From assembly GCF_052068095.1 (NCBI RefSeq), contig NZ_JBQHDG010000036.1:1-64000 (forward strand): 64,000 bases of DNA. Reading direction: 5' to 3'. Source of the stretch: Phytohabitans sp052068095 (GTDB taxonomy: Bacteria > Actinomycetota > Actinomycetes > Mycobacteriales > Micromonosporaceae). The notes under the pieces are model-generated. The model did not search any database. It had not been told where the DNA came from and saw only the letters and a program-made list of their open reading frames with translations. Each line of letters starts with the position of its first letter. The first letter of the stretch is position 1. The position numbers and the translations under genes were made by a program. Below, piece by piece: positions 55,815 to 64,000 of this stretch.

Positions 55815-56878
55815 CACAGCCCTTCCCCGTCGCGGACGACCGGAGCGCCTCGCTGATCTCCGCCGGCTGGCCTTCCCAGGTCGACCCGACGTGGGCGCCT
55901 ACGCCGCCAACGCTGCGGCTGCCGCCACCGCCGCCCCGGCCCCCGGCGATCAACGGTGCGGAGAGCGAGCCGCCGGACGACGGGCCGCCGCCACCGGCGA
56001 ATCCCGCCAGCTTCGCCGATCCGGCGCTGATCGCCGGGCGGCCGGCCGCCAACCGGTTCTACATTTTCGTACTCGCCCTCGCCGCGCTGGCGGACATCGG
56101 CACGTTCTCGCAGGTCATCCAGTTCGTGATGCCGCTGGAACGCGACTTCGTACGCTGGGCCGTCGTCATCGGCTTCACCGCGTGTGTCCTCTTCCTGTCC
56201 CACATCGCCGGTGTGCAGCTGCGCGTCTGGCGGGCGGAGCGGGCCGAACGGGCCGAACGGACGGCGAACGCCCGGCCGGCGACCCGGAAGGTGAGGGATC
56301 GGTTCTCCATCGTGTTCGCCTGCACCGCGCTCGGCGTCTGGTTGCTACTCGGAGTGTTCGCCTTCCACCTGCGGTGGACCTGGGACAACCCGACCAACGC
56401 CACCACCCAGCAGCAGGAGGGCGTGATCCCGGCACCGGCCGCCACACCCGCGCCGCTGCCGACCCTGGCCCCGACCCCCACATCGGACACCGGCGAACGT
56501 GACGCGACGGCGGCCGCCGACTTCGAGCGGACCGGATCGGCTCGCATGTTCCTCGCGCTCTACCTCGGCACCGGGCTGGCCGCCACGATCGGCGGCTACC
56601 TGACCCACAATCCCGCCCGTGCCGCCTACGCCAGGGCCAAGAAGGCGTACGAGGCCGCGGTGGGTTCGGCGGCCGAGGCGGCCCGGGTCTACGAGGAAGC
56701 CAAGAACACCGTGGAACACCTCGAACAGCGCGCCCGTGACTCCGAACTCATCCGCTGGGCGGAGCAGGTCGAGATCCTGCACGCCGGTGAGGAACTGAAA
56801 CAACGGATCCGGGCGCGGATCGCCGAGCGCGCACAGGACGCCGCGCTGACCGACGCCTACTTCCCCGAGCGTCCGTGA
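55811..56878 (+). CDS. Four-helix membrane protein with Pro-rich N-terminus and coiled-coil C-terminus
   Basis: 355 residues from GTG 55811, overlapping the previous stop (GTGA). Residues about 30-75 are proline-rich (LRLPPPPPRPPAINGAE). Helices: FYIFVLALAALADIGTFSQV, WAVVIGFTACVLFLSHIAGV, FSIVFACTALGVWLLLGVFA and MFLALYLGTGLAATIGGYLT; an extracytoplasmic-type loop of about 65 Thr/Pro-rich residues lies between the third and fourth. The last 95 residues are coiled coil (YARAKKAYEAAVGSAAEAAR). Unknown family; the layout suggests a scaffold that brings cytoplasmic partners to the membrane. Confidence 0.7.
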   Translation: MTQPFPVADDRSASLISAGWPSQVDPTWAPTPPTLRLPPPPPRPPAINGAESEPPDDGPPPPANPASFADPALIAGRPAANRFYIFVLALAALADIGTFSQVIQFVMPLERDFVRWAVVIGFTACVLFLSHIAGVQLRVWRAERAERAERTANARPATRKVRDRFSIVFACTALGVWLLLGVFAFHLRWTWDNPTNATTQQQEGVIPAPAATPAPLPTLAPTPTSDTGERDATAAADFERTGSARMFLALYLGTGLAATIGGYLTHNPARAAYARAKKAYEAAVGSAAEAARVYEEAKNTVEHLEQRARDSELIRWAEQVEILHAGEELKQRIRARIAERAQDAALTDAYFPERP

Positions 56879-56903
56879 CGCCCTCACGCCCAGGAGAAAC
56901 CCG

Positions 56904-58169
56904 ATGAGAACACCACCCCGCTCCCGGTACGCGGCTCGTGGCCGCTCACGCTTCCAGCCGCGCCGTTCGCGACGGTGGCCCTTCGTCGCGGCGACCGTCG
57001 CGGTCGCCCTGGTGGTGGCGGTCGGTGGCTTCCTGTACTGGCGGAGCACCTGCGAGCCCGGCGACCCGGCCTGCGAGGTCAACGCGTGCACGGGCAGCCC
57101 CACGCAGATGACGTTCGCCCTCGGTGCGCGGGCCAACAGCCCCGAGCCACTCCTGCCGCCGAAGCTGGAGAGCGAGGTGTCCGCCGCCGCCCGCGCCGGC
57201 AAGGAGATCGTCGTCTACCGCGTGGACGGTAAGCCGTCGACAGCGTTGCGAAGCAGGTTCGAGACGAAGATCAAGGCGAAGGAGCCGTACGAAGAGGCGC
57301 TGGAAGCCTTCATGACGAAGCTCAACGCGGACATGAGTCAGATCCGCGCGGCGAAGCCGGAGGCCAACCCCCTCGAGGCGCTGTGGCTCGCCAGCCGGGA
57401 CACACCGGCGGGCGGCACCGTTGTGCTGTTCGACTCCGGCCTTCAGACCACCGGGGCGTTGAACTTCCGCACCGAAGGCATGCTGGAGGCGGATCCGCAG
57501 GAGGTCGTGGACGATCTGGCCAAGCGCGAGCAGCTCCCCGATCTCGATGGGCGCCGGGTCGTCCTGATGGGCATCGGCGACGCCATCGATCCGCAGGCCA
57601 AGCTCGACCAGAACCTGCACGACAACGTCGTGGCGATCTGGGAGGCGATCGCGCGGGAGGGCGGCGCGGAGTGCGTTGACGTGCTCCCCGATCCACCGGT
57701 ACGGGAGATCGCACTTTCCGGCGTACCCAAGGTCACACCGATCGGGCTACCGAAGCCCCCGCCTCCGCTGCGCCCGTGCACCGAGGTCGTGCTCTCCGAC
57801 GGCGGCGACGTCGGCTTCAAGCCCCGGACGCCCGAGCTGCGCGACCCGTCGGCGGCGCGGGAGCGGCTCAGCGGCTACGCGAACACGATCCGGAACGACC
57901 GAAGCATCAAGCGGGTCGAGATCCTCGGTACCACCGCGCGGTGGAACAGCCCCGAGTCGCAAAAGGAGCTCGGCAAGGAGCGGGCCGAGGTGGTGAAGGA
58001 CATCCTTGTCTCCCAAGGCGTTTCGGCCGGCATGGTGACGACGGAGGGCGTCGGGTCGTACTCGAAGTACTACGTGCCCGACGGTGGTCCGAAGGGGCCG
58101 CTCAAGCCCGCCGAAGCCGCCCGCAACCGGTCCATCGTGCTGCGCACCATCTGCGAATCACGTCCATGA
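56904..58169 (+). CDS. Membrane-anchored protein with vWA-like region and C-terminal OmpA-like domain
   Basis: 421 residues from ATG 56904 (CCAGGAGA upstream), after a 25-base gap, the only gap in the run. A basic N-terminus and one membrane helix (FVAATVAVALVVAVGGFLYW) expose the rest outside. Residues about 90-260 resemble a vWA-like Rossmann fold (GGTVVLFDSGLQTTGALNF) without a complete MIDAS visible. The C-terminal 130 residues are OmpA/MotB-like: IKRVEILGTTARWNSPESQK, LGKERAEVVKDILVSQGVSA and AARNRSIVLRT, expected to bind peptidoglycan. OmpA-type domains in such a setting are uncommon in actinobacteria. Confidence 0.78.
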   Translation: MRTPPRSRYAARGRSRFQPRRSRRWPFVAATVAVALVVAVGGFLYWRSTCEPGDPACEVNACTGSPTQMTFALGARANSPEPLLPPKLESEVSAAARAGKEIVVYRVDGKPSTALRSRFETKIKAKEPYEEALEAFMTKLNADMSQIRAAKPEANPLEALWLASRDTPAGGTVVLFDSGLQTTGALNFRTEGMLEADPQEVVDDLAKREQLPDLDGRRVVLMGIGDAIDPQAKLDQNLHDNVVAIWEAIAREGGAECVDVLPDPPVREIALSGVPKVTPIGLPKPPPPLRPCTEVVLSDGGDVGFKPRTPELRDPSAARERLSGYANTIRNDRSIKRVEILGTTARWNSPESQKELGKERAEVVKDILVSQGVSAGMVTTEGVGSYSKYYVPDGGPKGPLKPAEAARNRSIVLRTICESRP

Positions 58170-60892
58170 AGCCAGTCTTCTATGGACCGTTCGCGCGCCT
58201 GGCCGACTTCTTCCACGGCTGGCGGGACGGGGTGGCGGGCATACCACACAAGCCCGCCCGCCCGACCCGCACCGCCACCACTCCGCACCGCGAGTTCCTC
58301 ATCAGGATGGCTCAGGACGCCTTCCAGCGGGAGCGTGTCGAGCTGGAGCGTGACCGCGTGACCGCGGCGCGGCGGGTGGCCGCCGCACGCTCGCGGCTGC
58401 TCCGCGCCGAGGAGGCCGTCGCCACCGCGGAAAGCGAGCTGGCCGAGGCCTCCCGCCCGCTGACCGAGGCCGAACGCACCGCCCGGCGGTCGGCCGAGGC
58501 TGACCACGCGGCGTCGATCGTCAGGCGGCGCCGCGAGCGCGAGCGGCTGCGCCGCATCCAGCCGTTCGTCCGCCGGCGCCAGGCCGCCGTGAGCGAGCGG
58601 AACGAGGCGGAGAGCACGCTCGCCGCGGCGGCGGACGAGGCCGCCCGTCACCTCGCCGTCCGCCGCGCGCGGGTGCTGCGCATCCACGAGCACGCGCAGC
58701 GGCGGATCGCGGCCTACCGGCGGTACCTCGTGCGGTCGCATGACGAGGGGCCCTGGGTCAACGGGGTGCTCGGCGTAATCGATCCGCACATCCCGGGCTG
58801 GGCCAACGCCGGCATCCAGCCGGAGAGTCCACAGCGGACGAATGGCGGGAAGCCGGCCGGCGAGCCGGAGGCGCTGCCGGCGACGCCGCCGACGCCGAGC
58901 GTGATACCGCTGGGCGACACGACCGTCTTCGGTGCCGAGCAGTCGCCGGACGTCGTCTACGTCGACTACTACTACGCCATTCCCCGCCACTTCACGCTGC
59001 GGCGCGAGCAAGACTCGTTCGTGCTGGTCAACCACGGCACCCGGGGGCCGTACATCGACGGCACAGAGGTGCGCAAGGCGTGGCTCAACCCCGGCGACCA
59101 CTTCGACTTCGGCGGGCTGCGCTACCAGATCTCGGACGACGGCACGGCGCTGGAGACGTCTTCGATCGGTCCGTATCACCTCGTCGCCTACAACCTGTCG
59201 GCGAAGTCGGGCAGCACCGTCCGGCTCAACGGCCTGAGCCTGGTGCAGCGCATGAACACGATGCTCGCCGTCCTCGGCCCCTCCGGCGCCGGCAAGAGCT
59301 CGTTGTTCGCCGCCCTGATGAAAGAGCTCAAGATATCCGAGACCGGCGCCCTCTACTTCGGCCAGCTCAATCTCGACACGCACGGCGACCAGATCCGCAC
59401 GATGCTGGGCTTCGTCCCCCAGGACGACCACATGCACAGGACCCTGACCGTCGAGAGGTTGCTGCGCTACTCGGACCGCCTGCGCCGCCCCAAGGCCGCC
59501 AAGGCCGACCGGGAACGGCGGATCAAGGAGGTGTGTGACAAGCTCCGGATCGACAAGCAGCGCGGACAACTCGTCGCCACGCTCTCCGGTGGCCAGCGCA
59601 AGCGCGTCTCGATCGCGCTGGAACTGCTCGCCGAGCCCAACCTGCTGTTGCTCGACGAACCGACGTCCGGGCTGGACGCCGGGATGGACCGCGAGATCAT
59701 GCAGCAGCTGCGGGCGTACGCCGAGCAGGGCGAGCGCCTGGTGATCGTCATCACCCACGCGACCGAACACATCGATCGGGCGCAGCAACTGCTCGTGCTG
59801 GCGAGAGAGGGCCGGGTGATCTACTCAGGGCCACCCCAGCTCAGCGCGCTCGGCAAGGACAGCTATGCGGACCTGATGAACACCCTCAGCGAGGAGCCGG
59901 AGCCGGCCGAGATCGGCGAACGCGCCCACGCTTATCTGGAGGGTGACGATGTCGAGCTGGCCCGCACGGAGGTCGAGCGCCGCGCCGCGGAGAACGGCCA
60001 ATCCACCACCGTGCGCCGCCCGGGCGTGGCACGGCGCCTGCTGCGGTTTCCGCGCCAGCTCACGGTGCTGCTTCAACGCCAGGTCGCACTCGTCGTCTTC
60101 CGCGGCGCGAAAAAGGACCTCCCACTTCGCTTTTCGTGGCGGCACATGGCCATGCTCGCCATCGCGCTGCTGCCGCTGCTGGTGGCGGCGGGTGGGGCGG
60201 TCATCGCCAGCATGGTGGCGAAACCCTCCGGGCTCGGACCGGGCCCCTCGGCACCGGCCACCCTGAGCCTGCTCATCACGCTGTGCATGCTCGCCGGCCA
60301 GGCGTTGACGTACACGGACATCGTGGCCGAGTTCCACATCATCAAGCGCGAGCACCGCACCGGCACGTACACGATGGCCGTGCTGTTGTCGAAATGGCTG
60401 GTGTTCGCCGCGATCGCCGTCATCCAGGCGTTCCTGATGACGTTGGTGTTTCTGGTTTTCCGGGAGGGACCCGAGAGGTCCCTGTTCCTCCATCCCGACA
60501 CCGCCCTGTTCGTCAACCTCGCCGCCGTGACGGTCGCCGCCATGACGCTCGGGATGCTGATCTCCGTACTGGCCAGCAAGGTCGAGCAGGCGGTCGTCTG
60601 GAACACGTTCGTCGCCATCGGCCAGATCGCGCTCAACGGCGTGACCGCGGACCTGTCCAGCGGCTCGTTCGGGGGGTGGATCGCGGTGCTCCTACCCACG
60701 CGCTGGGGGCTCGCCGCCACCGCCTCGGCCATCGACCTGCGGTCGGCCGCCCCCACCGTGCCCCGCGACGCGCTGTGGCGGCACGAGATGGGGCAGTGGG
60801 TCTTCGACCTCGGCTGGCTCCTTGGTCTCACCGTCCTGTTCTTCGCACTCTCGGCGTTCTGGCTCCGCCGGAAGCTCAACAAGCCCGACTAG
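58166..60892 (+). CDS. Coiled-coil/FHA-like/ABCG-type ABC transporter fusion
   Basis: 908 residues, ATG 58166 overlapping the previous stop. Residues about 40-190 are coiled coil ending in the module shared with the gene at 54610. About 250-345 resemble an FHA domain (PRHFTLRREQDSFVLVNHGT, LNPGDHFDFGGLRYQIS). The ATPase has Walker A VLGPSGAGKSSLFAALM (from about residue 370), signature LSGGQRKRVSIALELL and Walker B LLLLDEPTSGLDAGMD. The final 260 residues are an ABC2-type membrane domain with six helices. The plan is that of mycobacterial Rv1747, with the first FHA replaced by coiled coil. Export with control by threonine phosphorylation is the likely theme; cargo unknown. Confidence 0.88.
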   Translation: MKPVFYGPFARLADFFHGWRDGVAGIPHKPARPTRTATTPHREFLIRMAQDAFQRERVELERDRVTAARRVAAARSRLLRAEEAVATAESELAEASRPLTEAERTARRSAEADHAASIVRRRRERERLRRIQPFVRRRQAAVSERNEAESTLAAAADEAARHLAVRRARVLRIHEHAQRRIAAYRRYLVRSHDEGPWVNGVLGVIDPHIPGWANAGIQPESPQRTNGGKPAGEPEALPATPPTPSVIPLGDTTVFGAEQSPDVVYVDYYYAIPRHFTLRREQDSFVLVNHGTRGPYIDGTEVRKAWLNPGDHFDFGGLRYQISDDGTALETSSIGPYHLVAYNLSAKSGSTVRLNGLSLVQRMNTMLAVLGPSGAGKSSLFAALMKELKISETGALYFGQLNLDTHGDQIRTMLGFVPQDDHMHRTLTVERLLRYSDRLRRPKAAKADRERRIKEVCDKLRIDKQRGQLVATLSGGQRKRVSIALELLAEPNLLLLDEPTSGLDAGMDREIMQQLRAYAEQGERLVIVITHATEHIDRAQQLLVLAREGRVIYSGPPQLSALGKDSYADLMNTLSEEPEPAEIGERAHAYLEGDDVELARTEVERRAAENGQSTTVRRPGVARRLLRFPRQLTVLLQRQVALVVFRGAKKDLPLRFSWRHMAMLAIALLPLLVAAGGAVIASMVAKPSGLGPGPSAPATLSLLITLCMLAGQALTYTDIVAEFHIIKREHRTGTYTMAVLLSKWLVFAAIAVIQAFLMTLVFLVFREGPERSLFLHPDTALFVNLAAVTVAAMTLGMLISVLASKVEQAVVWNTFVAIGQIALNGVTADLSSGSFGGWIAVLLPTRWGLAATASAIDLRSAAPTVPRDALWRHEMGQWVFDLGWLLGLTVLFFALSAFWLRRKLNKPD

Positions 60893-60900
60893 GGGGACCC

Positions 60901-62769
60901 ATGGGAACGCCACAGTGGACGATCGGGCGCGCCGGGGCCGGCGCGGACCTGGAGGTCGACGATCCCTCCGTACATGCCCGGCACGCCATGCTGGAGATTG
61001 ACGCGCGGGGCAGGTGGCGGGTCAGCGAGGCCGCGGGCCGGGTGTTCGTCAACGGTGCGCGGGCGGCGCGAGCCGTCCTCGACGAGGGTGGGACCTTCGT
61101 CATCGGCCAGACCACCGTCACCGCTTCGCCGATGGCATTCGTCGACGATCGCCTCCGGGACACGCACGCCGCGCTGAGCGTCAGCGCCGGGAGAGGCCTC
61201 TCTGTCGAAGTGCGCGAGGTCACTGTCGCGCGACACGGCCACATCCTCCTCGACGACGTCACCCTGCGGATCGAGGCCGGCGAGATCGTGGCGGTGGTCG
61301 GGCCGTCCGGCGCGGGCAAGTCGTCGCTCATCAAGCTGCTGCTCGGCGAGTACCAACCGCTGCGGGGCTCCGTCACGATCGGAGGCGCCCAGCGGGGTCG
61401 CGCGAGCTCGGGCCGCCAGCAGGTGCGCTACGTGCCCCAGTCGGACGACCTCTTCGACGACCTCACGGTGGCCGAGACGCTGACCCTCGCCGCTCGCCTT
61501 CGCGCCGCCGGCGACGCGCCGCGGGACGAGGTGACGGGGCGGGTTCGGGAGGCACTGTCGTGGCTGAGCCTGGTCGACCGAGCCGGCCACCGCGTCGGCG
61601 CGCTGTCCGGCGGCGAGCGGCGGCGGGTGTCGATCGGGACGGAGCTTGTCGGGCGGCCCCAACTGCTGCTGCTGGACGAGCCGACCAGCGGCCTCGACCT
61701 TGGCAAGGACCGCGACGTCATGGTGCGCCTCCGCGGGATCAGCCGGGAGTACCACTGCACGACGATCCTGGTTACCCACACCGTGGCACACCTGGACCAG
61801 GCGGACCGGCTCGTCCTGGTCGGACGTGGTGGGCGGGTGCGCTACTCCGGTCCTCCGGTCGCTCCGGAGAGCCTCGGGCACCGTGGCTGGGCGGACCTGC
61901 TCGTCGACGCCGACCGTGCACCAGTCCGCGGAGCCGCGGCGCCCGCCAGGCGTCCGGCGCGGCGCCCCCGTCCACGCCGGACCGCGGGTTTCACGACCAC
62001 CGGTTTTCTCGATGTGTTGGTGCGCCAGGCCACGCTCGTCGTGCGGCGCGGCCCCAAGTCGCTGGCCATGCTGACGGCGCTGCCGGTCGTCGGCACGGCC
62101 CTGGCGATCGTGTCGTCCGCCGGCGGGCTGGTCCCCGGACCGGAAACGACCCAGGTGCTCTCGATCCTCGTGACGGTCGCCGCGTTGACCGGAGCGGCAC
62201 TCACCTACCTGGATCTGGTGCAGGAACGGGACATTCTGCGGCGCGACTGGCGCATCGGGGTGAGCGCCGGGAAGCTCCTGACGGCCAAGGTCGCCGTCTA
62301 CACCGCGGCGTGCGTCGTACTGTCGCTCGCGATCACGCTCGTCTACGCCTGCGCGCGGCCGCTCCCCACCCCCGCGCTCGGCCTATCTCCCCTGCTGCTG
62401 CTCTTCGGCGCCACGTTCATGACGATGGTCAGCTCGATGGGTCTTGGCCTCCTCGTCTCGTCGCTCGCCGACTCGGTGGAGCAGGCGATCACGTACAACA
62501 CGGTCTTGGCGATCTGCCAGGTCGCGCTCAATGGCGCCCTCTTCAAGGTGCCGCTGTGGCTCACCGTCCTCCTGCCGTCGCGGCTCGGGCTGGGCATGGT
62601 CGCCTCCTACGCCGATCTGAACACGGAGTGGGTCGTAGACGGGCGGCAGGACCCCATGTTCGAGAACGGCGCCGTGTGGGTGCCGTTGGCGGTGGTTCTC
62701 ATGGCGCTGGTCGGGATCTGGTCGACGGTGCTGGCCGTATATCGCACGGAGAGGCGTTGGCGTGGCTGA
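60901..62769 (+). CDS. FHA domain-ABCG-type ABC transporter
   Basis: 622 residues from ATG 60901 (GGGG upstream), 8 bases after the previous stop. An N-terminal FHA domain (WTIGRAGAGADLEVDDPSVH, then ARHAML, then VFVNGARAARAVLDEGGTFV) is followed by an ABC ATPase: VVGPSGAGKSSLIKLLLGEY, LSGGERRRVSIGTELVG, LLLLDEPTSGLDLGKD. The ABC2 membrane domain takes the last 250 residues (LTALPVVGTALAIVSSAGGL, VEQAITYNTVLAICQVALNG). It is a paralogue of the preceding ABC protein, so the two probably form a heterodimer. Its stop overlaps the next start (GTGGCTGA). Confidence 0.9.
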   Translation: MGTPQWTIGRAGAGADLEVDDPSVHARHAMLEIDARGRWRVSEAAGRVFVNGARAARAVLDEGGTFVIGQTTVTASPMAFVDDRLRDTHAALSVSAGRGLSVEVREVTVARHGHILLDDVTLRIEAGEIVAVVGPSGAGKSSLIKLLLGEYQPLRGSVTIGGAQRGRASSGRQQVRYVPQSDDLFDDLTVAETLTLAARLRAAGDAPRDEVTGRVREALSWLSLVDRAGHRVGALSGGERRRVSIGTELVGRPQLLLLDEPTSGLDLGKDRDVMVRLRGISREYHCTTILVTHTVAHLDQADRLVLVGRGGRVRYSGPPVAPESLGHRGWADLLVDADRAPVRGAAAPARRPARRPRPRRTAGFTTTGFLDVLVRQATLVVRRGPKSLAMLTALPVVGTALAIVSSAGGLVPGPETTQVLSILVTVAALTGAALTYLDLVQERDILRRDWRIGVSAGKLLTAKVAVYTAACVVLSLAITLVYACARPLPTPALGLSPLLLLFGATFMTMVSSMGLGLLVSSLADSVEQAITYNTVLAICQVALNGALFKVPLWLTVLLPSRLGLGMVASYADLNTEWVVDGRQDPMFENGAVWVPLAVVLMALVGIWSTVLAVYRTERRWRG

Positions 62770-63466
62770 GTGGAGATCTCACGCCGGGCTGCCCGGCTGG
62801 CGGCGAAAGCGCAACTGGTGGATCGCGCTGGCGGTCGTCACGGTGCTCGCCTGCTGCGGCGGCGGCCTCGCGGTCAATCGCATCACCTACGGAGACGGCG
62901 GCTCCGCGGACGCCGAGCCATCGACGGCACCGGCTTCCGCGCCACGGACGCCGGCACCGTCTACGCCCGCGGCCACGCCACCGTCCACATCAGAAGGTCG
63001 ACCGGTGCCGGACGTCGTGCGGAAGCGGCTGAGCGAGGCAAAAGCCTTGCTGGCCGGCGCGGGTTACACCTCTGTCAAGGTCGTCGACGCCACCGGCGCG
63101 GAGCGGATGGTTTTGGAAGACAACAACTGGCTCGTGGTTTCGCAGGAAACCAGCACCGGAGTCGTCACCCTCCACGTCCGGAAACCCACGGACGGCAAAG
63201 GTTCGACCGACACCACCGTCGGCGTCGTGCCGGACGTCGTCTGCAAGGAGCTCCAGGCGGCGCAGGAGGCGCTGCGGTCCGCCCGGTTCCTCAACATCCG
63301 TTCACACGACGCCACCGGGAAGGGACGGTTTCAGCTCATCGACCGCGACTGGGTCGTCGTCGCCCAGTCCGAGCCGCCGGAGACAAGTCCGAGCCTGACG
63401 ACCAAGATCGTGCTCCAGGTCGTCAAGTACGGCGAACCGACCGGGGAGTCCGGATGCGAAAGCTGA
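62762..63466 (+). CDS. Membrane-anchored protein with two PASTA domains
   Basis: 234 residues from GTG 62762, overlapping the preceding ABC gene by 8 bases. One N-terminal helix (WWIALAVVTVLACCGGGLAV) is followed by a Pro/Ala/Thr-rich linker, then two PASTA-like repeats: PDVVRKRLSEAKALLAGAGY to VVTLHVRKP, and PDVVCKELQAAQEALRSARF to TTKIVLQVVK. PASTA domains bind muropeptides or lipid II in PknB-type kinases and penicillin-binding proteins; here there is no kinase or transpeptidase, only the anchor. It could be the wall sensor of the assembly. Confidence 0.85.
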   Translation: MAEWRSHAGLPGWRRKRNWWIALAVVTVLACCGGGLAVNRITYGDGGSADAEPSTAPASAPRTPAPSTPAATPPSTSEGRPVPDVVRKRLSEAKALLAGAGYTSVKVVDATGAERMVLEDNNWLVVSQETSTGVVTLHVRKPTDGKGSTDTTVGVVPDVVCKELQAAQEALRSARFLNIRSHDATGKGRFQLIDRDWVVVAQSEPPETSPSLTTKIVLQVVKYGEPTGESGCES

Positions 63467-64000
63467 GATACGCCGCGGGTGCCATGGCCGCGGTCATCGC
63501 CCTCCAGGGCTGCGCGGTGTCAGCTGGTCTGCCCGAGGGCGGCGGCACCACCGCCGATCCCACGGTGTCCGCCCCGGCGCCCCGCGATGAGCCGAAACCC
63601 TCGACGGCGGTGCCCGAGACCAGCCCCGACGTCGCCGGCAAGACCTTCGAGGAAGACGTCGACCTGGCTCGCGAAACGGTGGAAGAGTACTGGCGGGAGG
63701 AGTTCCCCAAACGCGGTTTGGGCTTCGAGCCAGTGGCCCGGATGATCCCCTACCGCGGAAAGGGCGGGCCGAAGTGCGGTTCGGAGCGGATCCCGGCCAA
63801 CAACGCCGTGTACTGCTCCGGCGCCGACTACATCGCCTGGGACACCGACTGGCTACGGAAGACGTGGCGAGACATCGGCGACGCGTTCGTCTATTTCGTG
63901 ATCGGCCATGAGTACGGCCACGCCATCCAGGCGCGGCTCGGCCTGTCGTCGTCGTTCTCCATCAAGACCGAGCTACAGGCCGACTGCCTCGCCGGCGCCT
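63454..64000 (+). CDS. Putative neutral zinc metallopeptidase lipoprotein (partial, cut by window end)
   Basis: At least 182 residues from ATG 63454, overlapping the PASTA gene by 13 bases; the 3-prime end is outside the window. A signal peptide ends in a lipobox (IALQGC). Then Pro/Thr-rich linker, and a domain of the Zn_peptidase (YpfJ/KPN_00457-like) type: Zn-binding HEYGH in VYFVIGHEYGHAIQARL and the third-ligand region KTELQADCLAGA; cysteines at GPKCGS and YCSGAD. It is likely an extracytoplasmic protease acting on envelope proteins; it could process components of the same system. Confidence 0.85.
   Translation, partial: MRKLRYAAGAMAAVIALQGCAVSAGLPEGGGTTADPTVSAPAPRDEPKPSTAVPETSPDVAGKTFEEDVDLARETVEEYWREEFPKRGLGFEPVARMIPYRGKGGPKCGSERIPANNAVYCSGADYIAWDTDWLRKTWRDIGDAFVYFVIGHEYGHAIQARLGLSSSFSIKTELQADCLAGA

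Noticed and set aside
56904..58169. OmpA-like protein as a sign of contaminating Gram-negative DNA
   Set aside because: Codon use and GC match the neighbours, the gene overlaps the next start, and the protein has an inner-membrane type anchor rather than an outer-membrane barrel.
60136..62769. 877-codon frame joining the end of one ABC gene to the next
   Set aside because: The first 255 codons are an out-of-frame reading of the 58166 gene; the real protein starts at ATG 60901 with an FHA domain.

Overview
The window is a high-GC actinobacterial chromosome segment, most likely from a member of the Micromonosporaceae. The backbone gene order matches a conserved actinobacterial block known in Mycobacterium tuberculosis (sigB, ideR, nrdR, a LysM protein, lexA, hflX, dapF, miaA, a LigB-like protein, a DUF349 protein, miaB, recX, recA, DUF3046). 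The order nrdJ-nrdR, gluABCD and rny recalls Streptomyces and its relatives. The family-level assignment is inference. No rRNA, tRNA or CRISPR array was seen.

Layout. 1-10.4 kb: Spo0M-like protein, a principal-type sigma factor, a methyltransferase, a GNAT/acyl-CoA synthetase lysine acetyltransferase, then the overlapping run sseA-P450-acuC and divergent ideR. 10.6-14.5 kb: small metabolic and transport genes (lhgO, DUF5522, EamA, DUF1579). 14.5-19.8 kb: the class II ribonucleotide reductase with nrdR, and the SOS hub (LysM gene and lexA, divergent around two abutting LexA boxes). 20.2-29.2 kb: an anchored propeller-type protein, hflX, an ACT-malic enzyme, a lipoprotein, the translationally coupled set LigB-like/miaA/dapF, and a DUF349 protein. 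29.9-36.4 kb: an accessory block placed between DUF349 and miaB: a TetR/MMPL pair with a clear operator, and two secreted plant cell wall enzymes carrying CBM2 (GH5 cellulase, PL1 pectate lyase). 37.3-49.7 kb: miaB, DUF2277, the glutamate-type ABC operon, rny, a BKACE enzyme, recX, recA, DUF3046. 49.7-52.1 kb: MFS transporter and acyl-CoA dehydrogenase.

52.7-64.0 kb (continuing past the right edge): a compact, almost gapless run of nine genes that I do not recognise as a described system. It encodes a membrane-anchored nucleoside phosphorylase/nucleosidase, two coiled-coil proteins, a four-helix membrane protein with a coiled-coil tail, an OmpA-like protein, two ABCG-type transporters with FHA-like domains, a double-PASTA protein and a zinc metallopeptidase lipoprotein. 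This is the best candidate for a novel system: an envelope-spanning assembly that could combine phospho-threonine sensing, export, wall binding and nucleotide cleavage.

Across the window the larger intergenic gaps hold copies of one modular dispersed repeat. Long copies (about 610-690 bp) have similar inverted ends, which in the best copy are about 85 bp and nearly identical, with a further palindrome of about 52 bp inside. Short copies are solo ends or deletion derivatives. They behave like a MITE family and sit at the edges of several accessory segments.
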